Part shown: positions 39,516 to 48,309 of the stretch, piece by piece
How positions within the stretch are numbered: the stretch's first letter is position 1
Layout: every line of letters starts with the position of its first letter
From: Pseudomonadales bacterium
Lineage (GTDB): Bacteria; Pseudomonadota; Gammaproteobacteria; Pseudomonadales; Porticoccaceae
Length of the DNA stretch: 64,000 bases
Assembly (NCBI GenBank): GCA_024234435.1
Contig: JACKOF010000001.1
Span: 992,001 to 1,056,000, forward strand
Direction: 5' to 3'
Program-made: the position numbers and the translations under genes
The notes under the pieces: generated by a model
Seen by the model: only the letters and a program-made list of their open reading frames with translations
The model's database searches: none
What the model was told of the DNA's origin: nothing

Positions 39516-39836
39516 TTAATCATGACTATCCGACGAGCCAGTATCCCTTTTCAACACGCTGTGTAATACCCGCTCGTATTCAAAATAAACAACAAAGTCC
39601 GGGTATTCCCAGGAAGATATGGGGGGGTCGCCAACAGCTGCATTTTTCACTTCGGGAGTGCCGAACTTTTCTTCCACCTGATCTTTCAAAGTGCCGTTTG
39701 CAGGCCTGTCCATGGCTTGCTTATCCGAAGCCTGCTGTCCGACAGGAACGATAATTTGCTCGGCCAATGCCGATGTTGCAGCACCGAGTAAGAAGGTGAT
39801 TGTCACAAAAATAATTTTAAAGTTTGCTTTATACAT
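39516..39836 (-). CDS. Small secreted protein of unknown function
   Basis: From ATG 39836 (AAGGA nine bases upstream) the protein has 106 residues. It has a signal peptide ending at ATSALA-EQ, then a helical part and a C-terminal strand motif ISSWEYPDFVVYFEYERV, which resembles a family of small pseudomonad periplasmic proteins with an SmpA-like arrangement. It converges on nqrM and is divergent from lolC. Function unknown. Confidence 0.75.
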   Translation of the reverse strand: MYKANFKIIFVTITFLLGAATSALAEQIIVPVGQQASDKQAMDRPANGTLKDQVEEKFGTPEVKNAAVGDPPISSWEYPDFVVYFEYERVLHSVLKRDTGSSDSHD

Positions 39837-40027
39837 CAAGTGTTTCCTTGTGCTTGCCTTGACCTTAGCTTTTGAGTCGGTGTGGTCCAAACTCTCTGAT
39901 ACTGAATATAGTATGCCCAACAGCGATAAGTGCAACTCATAAATGGCGACTTTACGGGAAAAATCAGCGCCTTTTCACATAAATTCGCGCTTGTTTGACG
40001 GTAATGTTTTCTATTTAATGCTTCTTC

Positions 40028-41269
40028 ATGAATTCCGTACTCCCCCTGTTTATCGGTTTGCGCTATGTGCGTGGCAAGCATCGCAATGGCTTTTTGTCCT
40101 TCGTGTCACTGCTTTCGTTTATCGCTATGGCGCTAGGTGTCATGGCGCTGATCGTTGTGTTATCCGTTATGAACGGTTTTGACAGGGAAATTAAAACTCG
40201 CGTGTTGAATGTGGTTCCTCATGCTGTAGTACGTGTGAAGGAAGGTGTCTCGGACTGGCGGGTTCTTGGTGAACAGGTGAGCGGTCACAATTCAGTTTTG
40301 GCGTACGCTCCCTATGTGGAAGGCTACGGCATGTTATCGGCTGCTGGTATCAACAAAGGCGTACTGGTGCAGGGAATCGAGCCGAAAGCAGAGAGCCGAG
40401 TGACAGAAATAGCTGATTTTACCGTTGCGGGAAATATTTCATCACTGGAACCCGGCAGCTTTGGTATAGTCTTGGGCAGCTTACTGGCTCGATCTCTGGG
40501 GGTTTTTATAGGTGATTCGGTCATTTTGTCGGTGCCCGAATTATCTGTCACGCCTGCCGGGGCTTTCCCTCGTTACAAGCGGTTTTATGTTGAAGGTATC
40601 TTTCAGGTTGGCGCTCAGGTCGATAATGGCCTGGCTTTGATTCATTACCGGGATGCTCAAAAGCTTTATCGACTGGGTGAAAAGGTTCACGGTGTACGCC
40701 TGCTGACAGCTGATGCTTTTGCTATTGATCATGCCTTGCTGAATAAATTGCCTCAGCACTATGAGGCTGAATTAACCAGCTGGGCTCAGAGCATGGGGGA
40801 ACTGTTTCAGGCCATCAAAATGGAAAAGGCAGTGGTTGGTACATTGCTGGCCGCTATTATTGCCGTGGCGGCGTTTAATATTATTGCGAGTCTTGTTCTG
40901 ATGGTCGGCGAAAAGCGGGCAGATATAGCAGTGTTACGCACGCTGGGGGCCAGCTCCTCTCTGGTGTCAAAAATATTTGTGGTGCAGGGTTGTGCTGTCG
41001 GTATTGCCGGTGTGTTTGTTGGCGTGGTTGCTGGTTGTCTGACGGCATATTTTATTGGCGACATTTTGCACTGGTTTGAACAATTGATGGGTTTTTATGT
41101 GTTTGATCCGAATGTTTATTTTATTAGCAAACTGCCTTCCCATTTGTTGTGGCAGGATGTTGTTGTCGTGAGTACGCTGGGTATTCTTTTCAGTGTTATG
41201 GCTACCTTGTATCCATCATTCAGGGCTGGGAAGATTCTACCGGCGGAGGCGTTGCGATATGAACCCTGA
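40028..41269 (+). CDS. lolC: Lipoprotein-releasing system permease LolC
   Basis: LolCDE releases outer-membrane lipoproteins from the inner membrane to LolA. The 413-residue protein has the FtsX-like layout: an N-terminal helix ([20 protein letters not shown]), a large periplasmic domain from [13 protein letters not shown], and three C-terminal helices. [20 protein letters not shown] is in the family-specific segment. It overlaps lolD by 11 bases. Confidence 0.95.
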   Translation: MNSVLPLFIGLRYVRGKHRNGFLSFVSLLSFIAMALGVMALIVVLSVMNGFDREIKTRVLNVVPHAVVRVKEGVSDWRVLGEQVSGHNSVLAYAPYVEGYGMLSAAGINKGVLVQGIEPKAESRVTEIADFTVAGNISSLEPGSFGIVLGSLLARSLGVFIGDSVILSVPELSVTPAGAFPRYKRFYVEGIFQVGAQVDNGLALIHYRDAQKLYRLGEKVHGVRLLTADAFAIDHALLNKLPQHYEAELTSWAQSMGELFQAIKMEKAVVGTLLAAIIAVAAFNIIASLVLMVGEKRADIAVLRTLGASSSLVSKIFVVQGCAVGIAGVFVGVVAGCLTAYFIGDILHWFEQLMGFYVFDPNVYFISKLPSHLLWQDVVVVSTLGILFSVMATLYPSFRAGKILPAEALRYEP

Positions 41270-41972
41270 TGCCGTTGTTTTGCGTGACTCCGTGCTGGAA
41301 TGCGAAAACCTCAAAATGGTTTATGATCAGGGGTCGGATCAGGTACATGTTTTGGACAACCTGCAATTGAATATCGTCAAAGGGGAGCGCGTTGCTATTG
41401 TCGGCACTTCCGGCTCCGGTAAAACCACCTTGCTGAACCTGCTTGGTGGTCTGGATGACCCGACAGCTGGTCTGGTTCGTGTTAAAGGCCAGGATATGGC
41501 CTTGCTGAATGAATCGCAAAGAGCGACCTGGCGCAATCAACACCTTGGTTTTGTGTATCAGTTTCACCACCTTCTTGCCGAATTCAGCGCACTTGAAAAT
41601 GTTGCCATGCCGCTGCTTATAGGCAGATACCCGGCGAATCAGGCCAGGCAAATTGCGGCAGAGATTTTGGATCGGGTTTCATTGTCCCATCGATATCAAC
41701 ATAAACCTGCAGAGCTTTCAGGTGGTGAGCGGCAACGAGTGGCTATTGCCAGAGCACTGGTTACCCGCCCGGATTGCGTTTTGATGGATGAGCCGACGGG
41801 TAATCTGGATCCAGCTACCGCGGAAACAGTTTTACAATTGCTGCTTGAGCTTAACCGGACACTGGAAATCAGTTTTGTCGTAGTGACCCACGATCATGAC
41901 ATTGCGGCTCGTATGGATCGGGTCCTGCTGCTCGAAAATGGCACGCTTAAAGAGAATAACGGGCTTGGTTAA
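41259..41972 (+). CDS. lolD: Lipoprotein-releasing ATPase LolD
   Basis: The ABC ATPase of LolCDE. Walker A is [11 protein letters not shown], the signature is [15 protein letters not shown], and Walker B is [31 protein letters not shown] is typical of LolD. The start at 41259 is chosen because GGAGG lies nine bases upstream. The upstream ORF extension is not conserved. 237 residues. Confidence 0.96.
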   Translation: MNPDAVVLRDSVLECENLKMVYDQGSDQVHVLDNLQLNIVKGERVAIVGTSGSGKTTLLNLLGGLDDPTAGLVRVKGQDMALLNESQRATWRNQHLGFVYQFHHLLAEFSALENVAMPLLIGRYPANQARQIAAEILDRVSLSHRYQHKPAELSGGERQRVAIARALVTRPDCVLMDEPTGNLDPATAETVLQLLLELNRTLEISFVVVTHDHDIAARMDRVLLLENGTLKENNGLG

Positions 41973-43197
41973 GTCGTTACCTGTTTTTATTGGCTGGCGC
42001 TATTTCTCTGCGGGAAGTCGTTCCCGGCTCGGTTCTTTTATTTCTCTTTTGGCTATTGCGGGCCTGACACTCGGTATTACCCTGCTTATCGTTGTTCTCT
42101 CAATCATGAACGGGTTCGATAACGAAATGAAAACCCGGATTCTCGCATCAGTACCCCATATTCGGTTGATTGCTCAAGAGGGGATACCAGATTGGCAATC
42201 TGTCCAACAGAAGCTGACTCGGCACCCGAACATCGTTTCCGTCAGTCCGATAAGCGAGCTGGACGGTATGCTCAATTTTCGTGGCAGAGTACGGCCAATA
42301 ACAGTACGAGGTATCAGTCCGGCTGATGATCATGTTATCAGTCGTTTTATCAGCCCGGAGCTACTGCGGTCTCTCGGTTCCGGGGAGTTGTTGGTGAGTC
42401 AGAGCGTGGCGGGAAAAATCGGCCTTGAGAAAGGTGACAGAGTAACTTTGATGATGCCTAACGCTGACAAGGAGCCGGGCAGGTTGTCAGCCCCTGTGGT
42501 TCAAGTATTTTCAGTAAAAGGTTTTTTTGCCACCCAGACAACACTGGATCAATTACTGGTTGTCACCAGTATATCCAGTGTCAATGCAATACTGGGTATG
42601 CCAGCAGACTATCCCCAGTCTTTGCAGCTTCAGGTTCATGATTTGTTTAACGCACGGGAGACCGGCTATCAGCTTCTGCGAATGTTGCCTTCGGGTTATA
42701 GTTTTAGCGACTGGCTGCAAACCCATGGCAACCTGTATCAGGCAATCAGAATGTCTCGCAGCATGGTTTCTCTACTGGTGTTTCTGATTATAGGTATTGC
42801 CGTTTTTAATGTCGTTTCCATGCTGGTTATGACCGTAGTCGAAAAACGCGGAGCCGTTGCCATCCTGAAAACGCTGGGAGCCAGCAATTCGATGATCGTC
42901 AGAATATTTCTTTTTCAGGGTGCTTGTATTGGCGTGTTTGGTTCATTGTCGGGGGCCGTGCTGGGTGTTCTGTTGTCTCTGAATGTTACCAATATAGCCC
43001 AATGGCTCGAATCCTTGTTGGGCGTAAGGTTTATTAATTCGGAGATTTATCCTATCGACTATTTGCCAGCACATTTGTTATGGCAGGATGTGATGATTGT
43101 GATTGTGGTAGCACTGTTATTGAACTTTCTGGCGACAATTTACCCGGCATGGCGGGCCGCGAAAACCGGGCCGGCAGAAGTGTTGCGTTCTGAGTGA
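41965..43197 (+). CDS. lolE: Lipoprotein-releasing system permease LolE
   Basis: This 410-residue FtsX-type permease is a paralogue of LolC. It shares [20 protein letters not shown] and [13 protein letters not shown] at the same places. TTG at 41965 overlaps the lolD stop by eight bases and gives the usual [13 protein letters not shown] start. ATG at 41938 is a less attractive alternative. It ends three bases before the stop of the convergent DUF2062 gene. Confidence 0.94.
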   Translation: MVKSLPVFIGWRYFSAGSRSRLGSFISLLAIAGLTLGITLLIVVLSIMNGFDNEMKTRILASVPHIRLIAQEGIPDWQSVQQKLTRHPNIVSVSPISELDGMLNFRGRVRPITVRGISPADDHVISRFISPELLRSLGSGELLVSQSVAGKIGLEKGDRVTLMMPNADKEPGRLSAPVVQVFSVKGFFATQTTLDQLLVVTSISSVNAILGMPADYPQSLQLQVHDLFNARETGYQLLRMLPSGYSFSDWLQTHGNLYQAIRMSRSMVSLLVFLIIGIAVFNVVSMLVMTVVEKRGAVAILKTLGASNSMIVRIFLFQGACIGVFGSLSGAVLGVLLSLNVTNIAQWLESLLGVRFINSEIYPIDYLPAHLLWQDVMIVIVVALLLNFLATIYPAWRAAKTGPAEVLRSE

Positions 43198-43200
43198 TGT

Positions 43201-43749
43201 CTACTTTGGCAAATTGTTTAACGCCAGTTTTCGTTTCCGTATCTGTTTTCGATATTCCCAGTTTTTGATCACTTTCCAGCGCCAGAGTCCCAGAATAAGA
43301 AAGTAGGCGCATGCGCCACCAACCAGTCCGGTGATAAGGCTGCCAACCAATAATGGGGCCCATATAGCGGCACCTTGTGCCATCATCCAGTCCCAGCTTA
43401 ATTCTACAGCAACATGACTGGCTCCCGGTTCGCCAAGAACCCAGGTGCCCAGCAAGTAGGTTAGGTAAAACATGGGTGGAATGGTGACCGGATTACTGAT
43501 CCATATCAGAGCTACAGCAAGGGGCAGGTTGGTGCGGAACCAGAGGGCCAGCAGTCCGGCGATAAAAGTTTGTCCGGGGAGTGGCAGGAAAGCGCAGAAA
43601 ATACCTATAAAAAAAGATTCGGAAACAGAGTTGCGGTTAATGTGGAACAAATTGGGATCGTTGATCGCGGGGCCCAGCCACTGAAGTGCCTTGTATTGAG
43701 TGATCTTGTGCGGATCGGGTAATAATCGTCTGAAGAGCTTTCGGGGCAT
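43201..43749 (-). CDS. DUF2062 membrane protein
   Basis: The 182-residue protein has four hydrophobic segments. The family core is FIGIFCAFLPLPGQTFIAGLLA with NLPLAVALIWISNPVT just after. The basic C-terminal tail (KQIRKRKLA) is cytoplasmic. It lies next to lolE as in Pseudomonas. The function is unknown. Confidence 0.88.
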   Translation of the reverse strand: MPRKLFRRLLPDPHKITQYKALQWLGPAINDPNLFHINRNSVSESFFIGIFCAFLPLPGQTFIAGLLALWFRTNLPLAVALIWISNPVTIPPMFYLTYLLGTWVLGEPGASHVAVELSWDWMMAQGAAIWAPLLVGSLITGLVGGACAYFLILGLWRWKVIKNWEYRKQIRKRKLALNNLPK

Positions 43750-43907
43750 TTCTAATACTGCTCATGGGGGCTGCCCAATTATGCCTAGTTTTAGTGGTAT
43801 CGACTAGCGTTAGTGGCAACAATATTGTCTATAGCCGATTAGGATCAAATCCAGTAAATTAGGTGTTCAGTTTGTATATTGTTCAATTGCGTTGTTTGGG
43901 GGACTCA

Positions 43908-45440
43908 ATGGATTTAACGGATACCTGGATGTTCGATGTCTTACAGTTGTTTGCTGCCTCGTTGGTAGTACTTTTAGGGTTGCTCGTTATTACCGTTATT
44001 ATTTTGTATATAACGGACGTTACCCAGAGTAAGCAGACCATTCGCCGTAATTACCCTGTACTGGGCCGGTTCAGGTATATGTTCGAGCATATGGGCGAAT
44101 TTTTTCGGCAATACTTTTTCTCTATGGATCGGGAGGAGATGCCGTTCAACCGTGCCGAACGTTCCTGGGTGTATCGGGCGGCAAAGAACGTGGATCGAAC
44201 AATTGCCTTTGGATCGACGCGTAACATTCTGGCACCCGGATCCATCTATTTTGTTAATTGCGCCTATCCAACCCTTGAAGATGCTGTTGAGCCTCCTGCA
44301 CTCGTTACCATAGGCCCAGGCTGTCAGCAGCCCTATACCACTTCAGCACTGATTAACATTTCGGGTATGAGTTATGGTGCTTTGTCAAAGCCGGCTATTC
44401 GTGCTCTTTCAAGAGGTGCGGCAAAGGCTGGTGTATGGATGAATACTGGAGAGGGTGGACTGTCGCCTTATCATCTGGAAGGGGGCTGCGATATCGTCTT
44501 TCAAATTGGTACGGCGAAATTTGGTGTGCGCGATGCGCTGGGTAGACTCAGCGATGAAAAACTTCGAGAGGTGGCCAGCCACGATGCCGTCAAAATGTTT
44601 GAAATTAAACTCAGTCAGGGAGCCAAGCCGGGTAAAGGTGGAATACTTCCTGCGGTTAAAGTCAGTGAAGAGGTTGCTCGGATCAGAGGGATACCTGAAG
44701 GTGAACCCGCTATAAGCCCAAACCGCCACAGAGATATCAGCAATGCTGATGAGTTACTGGACATGATTGAGCGAGTCAGGAGTGTCACCGGGAAACCAAC
44801 AGGGTTTAAGGCGGTTATGGGAGGCGCTGAACGATTTGCGGAATTTTTTGAAAAGGTGCTGCAGCGAGGTGTTGATTCAGCGCCGGACTTTATCACCCTG
44901 GATAGCGCTGATGGGGGAACAGGTGCCGCGCCCCAGCCATTAATGGACTATATGGGGTTACCCTTGCAGGAAAGTCTGCCTATTCTGGTTGATTTACTTT
45001 GTCAGTATGGTCTGAGAGACAGAATCAAGGTTGTCTGCTCTGGCAAGCTAATTGTGCCATCAGGTGTTGCCTGGGCTTTGTCTATAGGGGCCGATTTTGT
45101 TGTGTCGGCGCGGGGCTTCATGTTTTCGATCGGTTGCATACAGGCTCTGCAGTGCAATAAAAATACCTGCCCGACAGGCATTACAACGCATGACAAAAAA
45201 CTGCAACGGGGGTTGAACCCTGCCAATAAGTCCGAAAGGGTAGCAAACTATGTTGCCAACATTACCAAGGATGTGGAGATGATTGCCCACTCCTGTGGTG
45301 TTGCTGAACCGAGGCAGTTGCGTCGATTGCACTCTCGTATGGTCACAGAGACCTGCCGTTCTCTGACGCTTGAGCAACTCTATCCAACCGTAGCGAATGC
45401 CAGTATTGAAGAACGCCGGATATTGGAAAAAGTAGAGTAA
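43908..45440 (+). CDS. Membrane-anchored FMN-binding glutamate-synthase-like protein
   Basis: The 510-residue protein starts with one membrane helix (residues 12-38), followed by the FMN/Fe-S domain of the glutamate synthase large subunit. SGMSYGALSKPAIRALSRG, GEGGLSPYHLEGG, KPGKGGILPAVKVS and DSADGGTGAAPQP match the GltB barrel. The [3Fe-4S] Cys region is CIQALQCNKNTCPTGI. No amidotransferase domain and no GltD partner is nearby, so true glutamate synthase activity is doubtful. ATG 43908 follows GGGGGA. The gene is alone and ends in a terminator. Confidence 0.88.
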   Translation: MDLTDTWMFDVLQLFAASLVVLLGLLVITVIILYITDVTQSKQTIRRNYPVLGRFRYMFEHMGEFFRQYFFSMDREEMPFNRAERSWVYRAAKNVDRTIAFGSTRNILAPGSIYFVNCAYPTLEDAVEPPALVTIGPGCQQPYTTSALINISGMSYGALSKPAIRALSRGAAKAGVWMNTGEGGLSPYHLEGGCDIVFQIGTAKFGVRDALGRLSDEKLREVASHDAVKMFEIKLSQGAKPGKGGILPAVKVSEEVARIRGIPEGEPAISPNRHRDISNADELLDMIERVRSVTGKPTGFKAVMGGAERFAEFFEKVLQRGVDSAPDFITLDSADGGTGAAPQPLMDYMGLPLQESLPILVDLLCQYGLRDRIKVVCSGKLIVPSGVAWALSIGADFVVSARGFMFSIGCIQALQCNKNTCPTGITTHDKKLQRGLNPANKSERVANYVANITKDVEMIAHSCGVAEPRQLRRLHSRMVTETCRSLTLEQLYPTVANASIEERRILEKVE

Positions 45441-45465
45441 TAAAAACGGTTTTGGGAATATTCAA

Positions 45466-45489
45466 AAAGGGCTCCGCGGGGAGCCCTTT
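45466..45489. terminator. Bidirectional terminator between the GltB-like gene and cspA
   Basis: AAAGGGCTC and GAGCCCTTT make a perfect 9-base stem with a CGCGGG loop. It is suitable for both convergent transcripts. Confidence 0.85.
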
Positions 45490-45516
45490 ATACTGTTTAA
45501 GCGGAATGGCTGTTGA

Positions 45517-45723
45517 TCAAAGCGGTTTCACGTTGACTGCTTGAGGTCCTTTCTGCCCATCTTCAACTTCAAACTCAACCGTCTGGCCGTCAGCTAGCGT
45601 TTTAAATCCGTCGCCGACGATGGCGCGAAAGTGAACGAATACATCGCTGCCGCCTTCGCGCTCAATAAAACCAAACCCTTTCTTCTCATCAAACCATTTA
45701 ACCTTGCCAGTAATAGTAGACAT
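45517..45723 (-). CDS. Cold-shock protein of the CspA family
   Basis: The 68-residue OB-fold protein has RNP1 KGFGFIE and RNP2 VFVHF. The start at 45723 ([11 protein letters not shown]) has GGAGAG eight bases upstream and is the conserved one. It acts as an RNA chaperone. A promoter-like sequence about 170 bases upstream suggests a long leader, as in cold-regulated csp genes. Confidence 0.95.
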   Translation of the reverse strand: MSTITGKVKWFDEKKGFGFIEREGGSDVFVHFRAIVGDGFKTLADGQTVEFEVEDGQKGPQAVNVKPL

Positions 45724-45889
45724 AAAAATCTCTCCGGAATACAAAAAATTATAATTATTCCCATCGCAAAGCGTTGGGTTAAACAAGCGGGAAAGATGCA
45801 GATTAGCTATAGATTACCCATGAACAGACAAGATGAAAAACATCGAATTTGTACAGACATCAACCACTGTATTCTTTACCAGCGAACGT

Positions 45890-45919
45890 AGCATAGCGAA
45901 TTGGAGCGTGGGCTGTAAA
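45890..45919 (-). promoter_or_regulatory. Probable cspA promoter with long leader
   Basis: On the minus strand TTTACA (45914-45919) and TATGCT (45890-45895) are 18 bases apart. Transcription would begin near 45883, giving a leader of about 160 bases, close to the 159-base leader known for E. coli cspA. Confidence 0.6.
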
Positions 45920-46122
45920 GATTGAGATGATGTCTTTCACTTCTTAAAAAGTCCAAGAACACACAGGAAATCGCCCCGGTTGTTGATGCCGTGCAATACC
46001 GCCTCAATCTGGTGCGTCGCTTTGGTGGATGTGTAGAAGAAGATGCAATCCCTTCTTTGTTATTATTCGCTATATTTTAATATTTATATATTTATCAGTG
46101 TGTTACATAAGCTATGATGTTT

Positions 46123-46140
46123 TTGGCAAGACCTTTGCTT
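46123..46140 (+). promoter_or_regulatory. Sigma-54 promoter of the redox operon
   Basis: TTGGCAAGACCTTTGCTT matches the RpoN consensus TTGGCACG-N4-TTGCTT at all but one defined base, with GG (46125-46126) and GC (46137-46138) exactly ten bases apart. Transcription would start near 46150, about 31 bases before the first start codon. An enhancer-binding activator is required, and none is encoded in the window. Confidence 0.75.
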
Positions 46141-46180
46141 AGTTCTTCCTGAATTAAGTGCAGAAAAGGTTTTTCAATAG

Positions 46181-48199
46181 TTGTCAATGAATTCAAGTGC
46201 AGAGTTGACCAGCAGGTTGGTGCGGTATCAACTTGATGACAACCAATCGGGCATCGAGTCGGAAGAGCATATTATTGTCATCGGCGCTGGCCCGGTGGGT
46301 GTGCGTTTCGCGCAAGAGTTATTGAAGCGGCAGCCGCTTTGCAGAATAACTTTATTCGGTAACGAGCCTAGTCAGCCATATAATCGTGTTCAATTGTCAT
46401 CCCTGCTTGCCGGTGATGTCAGTTACGAAGACATTCTCATGCCGCTGCCTGATACGGCCAGGTATTCAGGGTTTCAGTTTAAGGTCTGTACTATCAAGTC
46501 GATTGACCACGAAAACCATCGTGTAATAGATACATTTGGACGCATCCATACCTATACCAAACTGGTAATTGCGACAGGCGCTAGAGCGCATCAGCCGAAT
46601 ATTCCCGGTCTGGAGCAGGACGGGGTCTTCACTTTCCGCAATATCAAGGATACTGAATCACTCTCTTCCAGGATTGGTAGGGCACGCCATATCGTGGTTG
46701 TGGGTGGTGGATTGCTAGGTCTTGAGGCCGCTCGTGCACTGTTGAAGGCCAATACCCGAATAACACTGGTTCAACAGGGTAGCCGGTTGATGAATCGCCA
46801 GCTTGATGACGAAGGTGCGGATCTGTTGCAAAGTAAGGTAGAAGCCTTGGGTATTCGGGTGATTATCAATTCAGGTGTAAGGGAAATTCTCGGTGATGGC
46901 CGTGTTACTGGTGTCTTGACCCGTGATAAGGAACAGATTGACTGCGATACAGTTTTGTTATGCGCCGGGATAAAACCGAACAAGGAAATAGCTCTTCATA
47001 GCCACATTCCTGTTGGCCAGGGGATTAAAGTTGATGATCAGCTGCTCACAAGAGTACCGGACGTCTATGCCATTGGTGAATGCTGCGAGCATCGAGGTAC
47101 CACCTACGGATTGGTCAATCCGGGCTTTGAACAGGCCGCGATTTGCGCCGAGGTTATTGTCAATGGTTCGGCTCGGTATATTGGTTCGATAGAAGTGAGC
47201 CGGTTAAAAGTATTAGGTGAAAAGATCTGCAGTATGGGTGAAGTGGCTGAAGTTCACCCAAGGCCTCGGTTGTATATGGCTCGCTTTCGCCGGAAAAAGC
47301 AGGGAATTTATCGCAAAATAGTCATCTACAAAGGTCTCCTGGTTGGAGCTCTGGGGTATGGAAGCTGGGATGAGTCACGCCGGATTCAAGAAGCCTATAA
47401 CAATCATCGGCGCGTATGGCCGTGGCAGCTACTGTGGTTTTTGTTCACTGGAAAGTTGTTCTTTGGAGGCAGCGCAGGCAGTGTCAAGCAGTGGCCTGCA
47501 TCAACGGTGGTCTGTCAGTGCAACAATATTGCTCAGGGCATGCTGATAGACGCTGTTGAAGCCGGTTGCGAATCTATTAAATCGTTACAGCAAAAAACCG
47601 GGGCCGGAACAGTCTGTGGTTCGTGCATACCGTTACTCGAACAGCTATCTACAGCAGGAATCAGAGAAAAGGATTCGGCCTGGTTGCCTACCGGGATTTT
47701 GAGTATTGCCGCGGCGGCAATAGTGGCGGCTGTGTTATCGCTGCCAGCGATGAGCGTATCAGACTCGGTGCAATCTATATCAGGGGTTGAGCAATTATGG
47801 AATGACAAATTCTGGAAACAGGTAACCGGCTTCAGTTTACTGGGAATGTCGGTACTTGGATTACTGATGTCCTTGCGGAAAAAATTAAAAAGCAAACGCC
47901 TAGGGAAATACACTTATTGGCGATTATTCCACATCGCTCTTGGCGCGCTTTGTGCGGCCACGTTGATATTGCATACCGGCTTGCATCTTGGAGAGAACTT
48001 TAATCGATGGTTAATGGTTAACTTTCTTTCTGTGCTTGTACTTGGTGCTCTGGCAGGTGTTGTGGTCTCCATTAGCCATGTCCTCAGTAGTGAGACATCC
48101 CGGAAGCTGAGGAAGTTCTGGCAGTGGGCACACTTGCTGGTTACCTGGCCACTGCCATTGTTGTTAGCTGTTCATATTGTCACGGTTTATTACTTTTAG
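46181..48199 (+). CDS. Fusion of NirB-type FAD reductase, BFD [2Fe-2S] domain and bis-haem membrane domain
   Basis: The 672-residue protein begins with an NAD(P)H:FAD oxidoreductase module of the NirB/rubredoxin reductase kind: FAD loop GAGPVG at 35-40, NAD loop VVGGGLLGLEAARAL near 174-187, and DVYAIGECCEH at 294-304. C445, C447, C479 and C482 form a BFD-type [2Fe-2S] site (VCQCNN, AGTVCGSC). NirB's sirohaem reductase domain is absent. Instead, five hydrophobic helices follow from residue 503. Helix 3 carries H584 and H598 and helix 5 carries H651 and H665, both at His-x13-His spacing, as in cytochromes that hold two stacked b haems. TTG 46181 or ATG 46187 may be the start. First gene of a six-gene operon. 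Confidence 0.8.
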   Translation: MSMNSSAELTSRLVRYQLDDNQSGIESEEHIIVIGAGPVGVRFAQELLKRQPLCRITLFGNEPSQPYNRVQLSSLLAGDVSYEDILMPLPDTARYSGFQFKVCTIKSIDHENHRVIDTFGRIHTYTKLVIATGARAHQPNIPGLEQDGVFTFRNIKDTESLSSRIGRARHIVVVGGGLLGLEAARALLKANTRITLVQQGSRLMNRQLDDEGADLLQSKVEALGIRVIINSGVREILGDGRVTGVLTRDKEQIDCDTVLLCAGIKPNKEIALHSHIPVGQGIKVDDQLLTRVPDVYAIGECCEHRGTTYGLVNPGFEQAAICAEVIVNGSARYIGSIEVSRLKVLGEKICSMGEVAEVHPRPRLYMARFRRKKQGIYRKIVIYKGLLVGALGYGSWDESRRIQEAYNNHRRVWPWQLLWFLFTGKLFFGGSAGSVKQWPASTVVCQCNNIAQGMLIDAVEAGCESIKSLQQKTGAGTVCGSCIPLLEQLSTAGIREKDSAWLPTGILSIAAAAIVAAVLSLPAMSVSDSVQSISGVEQLWNDKFWKQVTGFSLLGMSVLGLLMSLRKKLKSKRLGKYTYWRLFHIALGALCAATLILHTGLHLGENFNRWLMVNFLSVLVLGALAGVVVSISHVLSSETSRKLRKFWQWAHLLVTWPLPLLLAVHIVTVYYF

Positions 48200-48309
48200 G
48201 GAATCCGTTTTGGTGGATTATCGCATTTCAAAGAAGATCGCCCCTGTGTCAGAAGTCATACGAATAATTTCCAGAACAGGTACTTCTGTCTGTGGGGGGC
48301 GGTAATGAT

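Larger units (their letters stand above)
45724..46180. other. Intergenic region between cspA and the redox operon
   Basis: The 457 bases hold the cspA leader and promoter (45724-45919), a short gene-like stretch on the minus strand (45937-46059, 40 codons without a start), an AT-rich part (46060-46115) and the sigma-54 promoter of the redox operon. No complete gene is seen. Confidence 0.7.

Noticed and set aside
40028..43197. lolC and lolE as a recent duplication
   Set aside because: LolC and LolE are ancient paralogues in the standard lolCDE order, and their sequences are well diverged.
46040..46049. AAGATGCAAT, similar to an NsrR half-site, upstream of the redox operon
   Set aside because: Only one half-site, with no matching inverted partner. 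Too weak to call.
46000..46122. FNR box or NorR sites (GT-N7-AC pairs) upstream of the sigma-54 promoter
   Set aside because: I scanned by eye and found no TTGAT-N4-ATCAA and no convincing GT-N7-AC array. The activator stays unknown.
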